DNA from: Acidobacteriota bacterium
GTDB lineage: Bacteria > Acidobacteriota > Aminicenantia > Aminicenantales > Aminicenantaceae
Length of the DNA stretch: 10,138 bases
Assembly: GCA_030609975.1 (NCBI GenBank)
Contig: JAUWSR010000119.1
Location: 1 to 10,138, forward strand
Direction: 5' to 3'
This document shows positions 6,687-10,138 of this stretch, piece by piece. Every line of letters begins with the position of its first letter. Position 1 is the stretch's first letter. The translations under genes were made by a program, and so were the position numbers. The notes beneath the pieces are model-generated. The model did not search any database and was not told the origin of the DNA. It saw only the letters and a program-made list of their open reading frames with translations.

Positions 6687-7280
6687 ATGAACATGGAAAA
6701 GATTCTGGAACTCATTACTCTCTCTAAGGCCCTGGGTGCAGCTCTATTTCTGGCTTCCATTTGGTTGATGACCATCATCATAAAGAAACAAAGACACAAT
6801 CTTTTCCGCGGAATGCTGTTTTTTCTCTTTATGCTGCTGGCATTTCTCTATGTCACTGAAAGTGATAACAGCAACCTTACTCTGAACGGCCTCATCCATC
6901 AGTTCTTCCCAACCAAGCCCCTGGAACTCAACTATCGCACAGCTTCTTTTCAAAAATCCGACGGAACAAAAGAGATCGTTTATTATTTCGATGAACCCCG
7001 GCCCCGCTTGAAAGTCTCCCTGGATGACAAAGGCAAATATTCTCACATCACCAACCCAGAGTCTCTGAATCGAGTCCTGAGGCAGCTCGGTCTGCCCGAG
7101 GTCAAAACAGGCGCACGTGAGTTGGCTTCGATCACGGGCTCCCACCTACATGGTTCTATCTACCAATGGCGGAATTACCCCCACGGGCTTCTTACTGTGG
7201 AAAAAACCCGCTATCAGAACAGAGACGCCCTCGTGGCCTATGATTGTGTAGCCAAGATCTCCATATCTCCAGGATACTGA
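6687..7280 (+). CDS. Unrecognised membrane protein with extracytoplasmic domain
   Basis: I do not recognise this 197-residue protein. Two hydrophobic segments lie near the N-terminus (about residues 13-31 and 39-56) with a basic loop between them (KKQRHNLFR). By the positive-inside rule the loop is cytoplasmic, and the C-terminal 140 residues are outside. That domain is polar with several beta-prone stretches (TKEIVYYFDE, LKVSLDD, RDALVAYDCVAKISI). It starts 46 bases after the DUF6305 gene and ends 84 before the permease gene, so it is probably part of the transport cassette. Its place matches that of the small TRAP subunit DctQ, but DctQ has four helices and no large external domain. The start codon lacks a good ribosome site; ATG 6693 is an alternative. 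Confidence 0.7.
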   Translation: MNMEKILELITLSKALGAALFLASIWLMTIIIKKQRHNLFRGMLFFLFMLLAFLYVTESDNSNLTLNGLIHQFFPTKPLELNYRTASFQKSDGTKEIVYYFDEPRPRLKVSLDDKGKYSHITNPESLNRVLRQLGLPEVKTGARELASITGSHLHGSIYQWRNYPHGLLTVEKTRYQNRDALVAYDCVAKISISPGY

Positions 7281-7364
7281 AAAACAGATCTTCCCAATGT
7301 CACTAGATAAGAGGGGTTGATTTCTCTCTATAATTGAAATAATCTAGGACATCAAGAAGCCCCT

Positions 7365-8657
7365 ATGAGTATGGCAGCCACGGCGCAAATCGTCCTGATC
7401 GTGATGGTGATCACTTATATCACTATCCGGCTTTTCAAGATATCCACCGAGCTCGCCCTGTTTATTGCAGCTTTGGCAGGAGCCGTGGCCGGAGGCGCAG
7501 GCATCCCCGCCCGCCACATCGTCGAAGGAGCTTTCACCTATCTGGACATCATCCTGATCTTCATCACCGCAACTCTGTTTATGAACATTCTCAAGGAATC
7601 CGGAGGCGTGGCCTTTGTGGTACGGGGTTTACTGGCCAGGTTTCATCGGCACAAGGCCATACTTTTTGTACTGATCACTTTTCTGCTGCTCATTCCGGGA
7701 GCATTAACCGGTGCAGGAAGCGTCACCGTGCTCATAACCGGAGGTATGATCGCCACCGTGCTTCATTACATGGGAATACCCAAAGCAAAGGCTGCAGCCA
7801 TCATTTTTATCCTGGCCGGTTTGAGTGCTGCGGCACCTCCGGTAAGTCTCTGGGCAATGCTGACCGCTGCCGGTGTCAACATGCCCTATGTGGGATTTTT
7901 CCTGCCCCTTTTGATCCCGTGTGTGGTCCTGTCACTGCTAACGATCTTTATCTTAGGCTGGAAAGCCAAAGCTGTCAATTTGGAGAAAGCCCTTGAGGAA
8001 CTGCCTTTAGCTCCAGCGCGCATGAATTGGCAACGTGTGCTGCTGCCATTTTCAGTCTTTTTCCTCCTGGTTGCAGCCGGTCGGATCTGGCCCCATTCCC
8101 TCCCGATTATCGGCCTACCGTTGTTGTTCGTAGCAGCCGGGCTCAGTTCATTCCTGCTCTCTCCCATAAAACTCGACTTTTTTAAGATTTCACGTGAGAC
8201 CGTGCAGCAGCTGCTTCCTCTCATTGGAACCCTGACCTGCGTGGGCATTCTGGTCCAGATCATGACGCTGACCGGTGCGCGCGGCTTGATCGCCATATCC
8301 ATCGTGACGCTGCCGCTGACCGTGGTGCTGCTTTCGCTTTCTTTGGTCCTACCCATATCCGAGGCTGTACTGATGTGGGGAGCGGCCCCTGTATTGGGAG
8401 TCCCATTGGTGCTGCTCTTCAACACCATCGGTCTCAATCCCATCGTGGCTTTAGCCGGCATGAGTGTCATCTGGCCGCTGGGGGACGCGCTGCCACCCAC
8501 CGCTATCATCGGACGCCTCACCCAAGACACCGTGGGATTGGAAGGGTCTTATGGACAATTGTTGAAACAATGCCTCATACCGGCAGTGATCATTATGGTG
8601 GCGGGAACTCTTTTGGTGATCTTCAGCAAGGAGTTGAGTTTTCTTACGCTCTTGTAA
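7365..8657 (+). CDS. DctM-like permease (TRAP large subunit / ion transporter superfamily)
   Basis: This 430-residue protein is hydrophobic almost throughout, with roughly 11-12 membrane segments. It has the two-half plan of the ion transporter superfamily. The first half has PGALTGAGS (111-119) followed by AAPPVSLW (156-163). The second has ISEAVLMWGAAP (331-342) and GDALPPTA (373-380). The paired proline-containing re-entrant segments are what one expects of an elevator-type, cation-coupled carboxylate transporter such as DctM. Substrates of relatives are C4-dicarboxylates, sialic acid, keto acids, hydroxy acids and sulfonates; none can be chosen here. Typical DctM needs a DctP binding protein and a DctQ, and neither is recognisable in the window. 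It may use the neighbouring DUF6305 protein and the small membrane proteins instead, or act as a secondary transporter alone. SLC13-like families are the other possibility. Confidence 0.78.
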   Translation: MSMAATAQIVLIVMVITYITIRLFKISTELALFIAALAGAVAGGAGIPARHIVEGAFTYLDIILIFITATLFMNILKESGGVAFVVRGLLARFHRHKAILFVLITFLLLIPGALTGAGSVTVLITGGMIATVLHYMGIPKAKAAAIIFILAGLSAAAPPVSLWAMLTAAGVNMPYVGFFLPLLIPCVVLSLLTIFILGWKAKAVNLEKALEELPLAPARMNWQRVLLPFSVFFLLVAAGRIWPHSLPIIGLPLLFVAAGLSSFLLSPIKLDFFKISRETVQQLLPLIGTLTCVGILVQIMTLTGARGLIAISIVTLPLTVVLLSLSLVLPISEAVLMWGAAPVLGVPLVLLFNTIGLNPIVALAGMSVIWPLGDALPPTAIIGRLTQDTVGLEGSYGQLLKQCLIPAVIIMVAGTLLVIFSKELSFLTLL

Positions 8658-8678
8658 CTTGAAAAAGGTTAGAACGAA

Positions 8679-8726
8679 ATGAAGATATACACAGATCGGA
8701 GCAGAAGGAAGGAGGATCGAGGATGA
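8679..8726 (+). CDS. Possible 15-codon mini-ORF overlapping the 49-aa gene
   Basis: ATG 8679 opens a 15-residue frame (MKIYTDRSRRKEDRG) that ends with a TGA overlapping the ATG of the next gene (ATGA, 8723-8726). AAAAAGG lies about eight bases upstream. The peptide is short, strongly charged and without a recognisable domain. It may be a translational coupling leader or chance. Confidence 0.2.
   Translation: MKIYTDRSRRKEDRG
8709..8715 (+). promoter_or_regulatory. Very strong ribosome binding site before the 49-aa gene
   Basis: AAGGAGG, a seven-base match to the 16S anti-Shine-Dalgarno, lies seven bases before ATG 8723. It is the best ribosome site in the window and supports the small gene as real. 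Confidence 0.7.
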
Positions 8727-8872
8727 TCATCACGCTGCTTTACTATCTTTTGATCGCCTATATTGCGGTCTTGATCATCTGGAACCTGATCCGCAGCAAA
8801 AAATGGCAGGAGGAAATCCTGTATCTGATCATCCTGATGCCATTTATTTTGAGATTGTTCCGGTTGAAATAG
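8723..8872 (+). CDS. Small membrane protein, 49 residues
   Basis: This short gene encodes 49 residues with a long hydrophobic segment (about 2-21), a polar stretch (NLIRSKKWQEE), a second hydrophobic segment (about 32-45), and a basic tail (RLFRLK). It is a hairpin of two helices or one plus an amphipathic helix. The gene sits 65 bases after the permease gene and ends eight bases before the hydrolase gene, so it is co-transcribed with both. Its excellent ribosome site and position argue that it is translated. I do not recognise the family. By analogy it could be an accessory subunit that stabilises the permease or links the hydrolase to it; this is inference. Confidence 0.65.
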   Translation: MIITLLYYLLIAYIAVLIIWNLIRSKKWQEEILYLIILMPFILRLFRLK

Positions 8873-8880
8873 AGATCCCG

Positions 8881-10053
8881 ATGCTAAAGGATAAAGTCGC
8901 ACTCTTTAGAAAGTTATTGTTCTTTATTCTTGGCGCCGCTCTCATGGGCGCTGCCGGTATCAGTTTCCACCACAGCCGCCATCTCCCCGAACCGGTGGTG
9001 CTGGGCCCCGGCGTCACGCAGGTCAAAAAACTCAGCGATTACTTCCAAGACCTCAAAGGCACGATCAATGACGCCAATGTCTATGTGCTGGAGGGGGAAA
9101 AGCCCGGAGGAGCCGTTCTCATCCTGGGCGGCACCCATCCGGAGGAACCTGCGGGACGCTTAACAGCCTGGATCTTCACTGAAAACGCCACGATCGAACA
9201 AGGGCGCCTTTTTGTGATCCTCTCTGCCAACCGCAGCGCCACCACCGCTACCCGTCTGGGCGGGGCCTATCCCCCGGACTACACCATCCCCACTCCTTGG
9301 GGGGGCCGCACTTTCCGGATGGGAGATCGATGGTCCAATCCTTTGGACCAATGGCCCGATCCTGAAGTCTATATCCACTATCCCAGCCGGCAGGAACTGG
9401 CTTATGTAGACATACGCAATCTCAACCGAACCTGGCCGGGCCGGGCTAATGGCACGCTTACCGAGAAGACCTGTTACGCCATGATCCAGCTCATCAAAGA
9501 GGAAAAAATCGATATTGCCATCGACCTGCACGAAGCAGAGCTTCAATATCCTGTGATCAGCACCATCGTCGCTCATGACAATGGCCAGGACTTGGCCGCC
9601 ATGGCTTCCATGATGATATCGGGGATGGAAGGCTTTGATATCGGGATGGAAAATTCTCCCCATGCCCTGAGGGGATTGTCCCATCGGGAGATCGGCGATC
9701 ACACCGAGGCCATCTCTCTCCTGCTGGAGGCCCCGGAGCCCATGCTGGATGCCACTCGCGGCCGGACCGACCGCAAACTTCTGCTCGAAGGCAAGGACGA
9801 GTTCGTGGTCAAGGCGGGCCAACACGGACTGCTTTTCGAGAGGATCGATGAGAATGGCTGGCCCATCGACAAACGTGTGGGGCGTCACTGCTCCTCCATC
9901 CTGCAGATCCCTGAGATCTGGAGCCAAGATTTTCCGGAACAAGCGATCCGTGTTTCCAACGTCCCCCGCTATGCAGAGATCCTTGAAAAGGGAACAGGCG
10001 CCTTCCTGCGGGATCCCTCCCAAGCTTCAGCAGACCGCATCCGCTACGAATGA
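8881..10053 (+). CDS. Membrane-anchored M14/AstE-type zinc amidohydrolase
   Basis: This 390-residue protein has a basic start and one hydrophobic segment (about 12-27) that serves as signal or anchor, putting the rest outside the cytoplasm. The domain resembles succinylglutamate desuccinylase/aspartoacylase and M14 carboxypeptidases. GGTHPEE gives zinc ligands His86 and Glu89, IDLHEAE gives the third ligand His217, NLNRTWPG gives a carboxylate-binding Arg183, and LLLEAPEP gives Glu283 as likely catalytic acid/base. Such enzymes cleave an amide bond next to a carboxylate, as in N-acyl amino acids or C-terminal residues. The classic AstE and aspartoacylase act in the cytoplasm, so the anchor is notable. 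ATG 8881 is chosen because it lies eight bases after the small gene and gives a proper anchor; the open frame extends to 8803 only by overlapping that gene. Its substrate probably feeds the adjacent permease. Confidence 0.82.
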   Translation: MLKDKVALFRKLLFFILGAALMGAAGISFHHSRHLPEPVVLGPGVTQVKKLSDYFQDLKGTINDANVYVLEGEKPGGAVLILGGTHPEEPAGRLTAWIFTENATIEQGRLFVILSANRSATTATRLGGAYPPDYTIPTPWGGRTFRMGDRWSNPLDQWPDPEVYIHYPSRQELAYVDIRNLNRTWPGRANGTLTEKTCYAMIQLIKEEKIDIAIDLHEAELQYPVISTIVAHDNGQDLAAMASMMISGMEGFDIGMENSPHALRGLSHREIGDHTEAISLLLEAPEPMLDATRGRTDRKLLLEGKDEFVVKAGQHGLLFERIDENGWPIDKRVGRHCSSILQIPEIWSQDFPEQAIRVSNVPRYAEILEKGTGAFLRDPSQASADRIRYE

Positions 10054-10100
10054 TCGCCCCCTATTCGCCCATGGTCTGCAATGTTAACGTGAGCCCAATT

Positions 10101-10121
10101 CCTAGTGGAAACTAGGTTTTT
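10101..10121 (+). terminator. Rho-independent terminator of the cassette
   Basis: CCTAGT (10101-10106) and ACTAGG (10111-10116) form a six-base stem closed by a GGAA (GNRA-type) loop and followed at once by five T residues. It lies 47 bases after the hydrolase stop and marks the end of the transcription unit. The stem is short and A/T-containing, so efficiency may be moderate. Confidence 0.72.
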
Positions 10122-10138
10122 CCGAAGGGAGCATATCC

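Noticed and set aside
7317..7334. TTGATT and TATAAT before the permease gene as a promoter
   Set aside because: The spacer is only six bases; other pairings give poor hexamers.
8803..8880. N-terminal extension of the M14-type hydrolase
   Set aside because: It overlaps the 49-residue gene out of frame; ATG 8881 follows that gene and gives a normal anchor.
9160..10023. 287-residue minus-strand open frame
   Set aside because: Long, but antisense to the M14/AstE-type gene, which carries a full zinc site; the antisense product is compositionally odd and has no motifs.
1..10138. CRISPR arrays, insertion sequences, tRNA or rRNA genes, integrase or phage genes
   Set aside because: No direct-repeat arrays, transposase motifs, terminal repeats or structured RNA genes were seen on either strand.

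Overview
The window is about 10 kb of roughly 50% GC bacterial DNA from an obligate or facultative anaerobe. It encodes a glycyl radical enzyme with its activase, a chemistry that oxygen destroys. Exported proteins have ordinary Sec signals or anchors, which suggests a diderm-like or otherwise exporting bacterium. Nothing here (no rRNA or tRNA) fixes the phylum. One gene reads leftward at the left edge; all others read rightward.

Layout. (1) 1-890, minus strand: the N-terminal 296 residues of an aldose 1-epimerase (GalM) with an N-terminal export or lipoprotein signal; the gene runs off the window. (2) 891-1067: divergent control region with a candidate promoter on each strand and an AT-rich palindrome. 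(3) 1068-4342: two tightly coupled genes, a radical-SAM activase and a 787-residue glycyl radical enzyme. The enzyme keeps every active-site residue I can recall for trans-4-hydroxy-L-proline dehydratase (HypD), at a constant offset of three residues. (4) 4343-4515: a terminator-like hairpin, a second promoter sharing an 11-base extended -10 with the first, and a 19-codon mini-ORF running into the next gene. (5) 4516-5880: a LarA-family nickel-pincer racemase/epimerase with the recalled catalytic set (Arg, His, His, Lys, His). (6) 6014-10053: a secreted DUF6305-like protein, an unrecognised two-helix membrane protein, a DctM-like (ion transporter superfamily) permease, a 49-residue membrane protein and a membrane-anchored M14/AstE-type zinc hydrolase. 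(7) A terminator at 10101-10121 closes the cluster.

How the genes may work together. HypD dehydrates trans-4-hydroxyproline to pyrroline-5-carboxylate, which a P5C reductase (not in this window) would turn into proline. The second block looks like an uptake and processing cassette. An extracytoplasmic hydrolase could release an acid from an amide conjugate, a TRAP-like permease lacking the usual DctP and DctQ could import it, and the LarA-type enzyme could invert its alpha carbon. The shared promoter element suggests the two blocks may be expressed together, but that their substrates are linked is inference.

The most novel parts are the non-canonical permease cassette (DUF6305, 197-aa protein, DctM-like, 49-aa protein, anchored M14) and its pairing with a nickel-pincer enzyme beside HypD.
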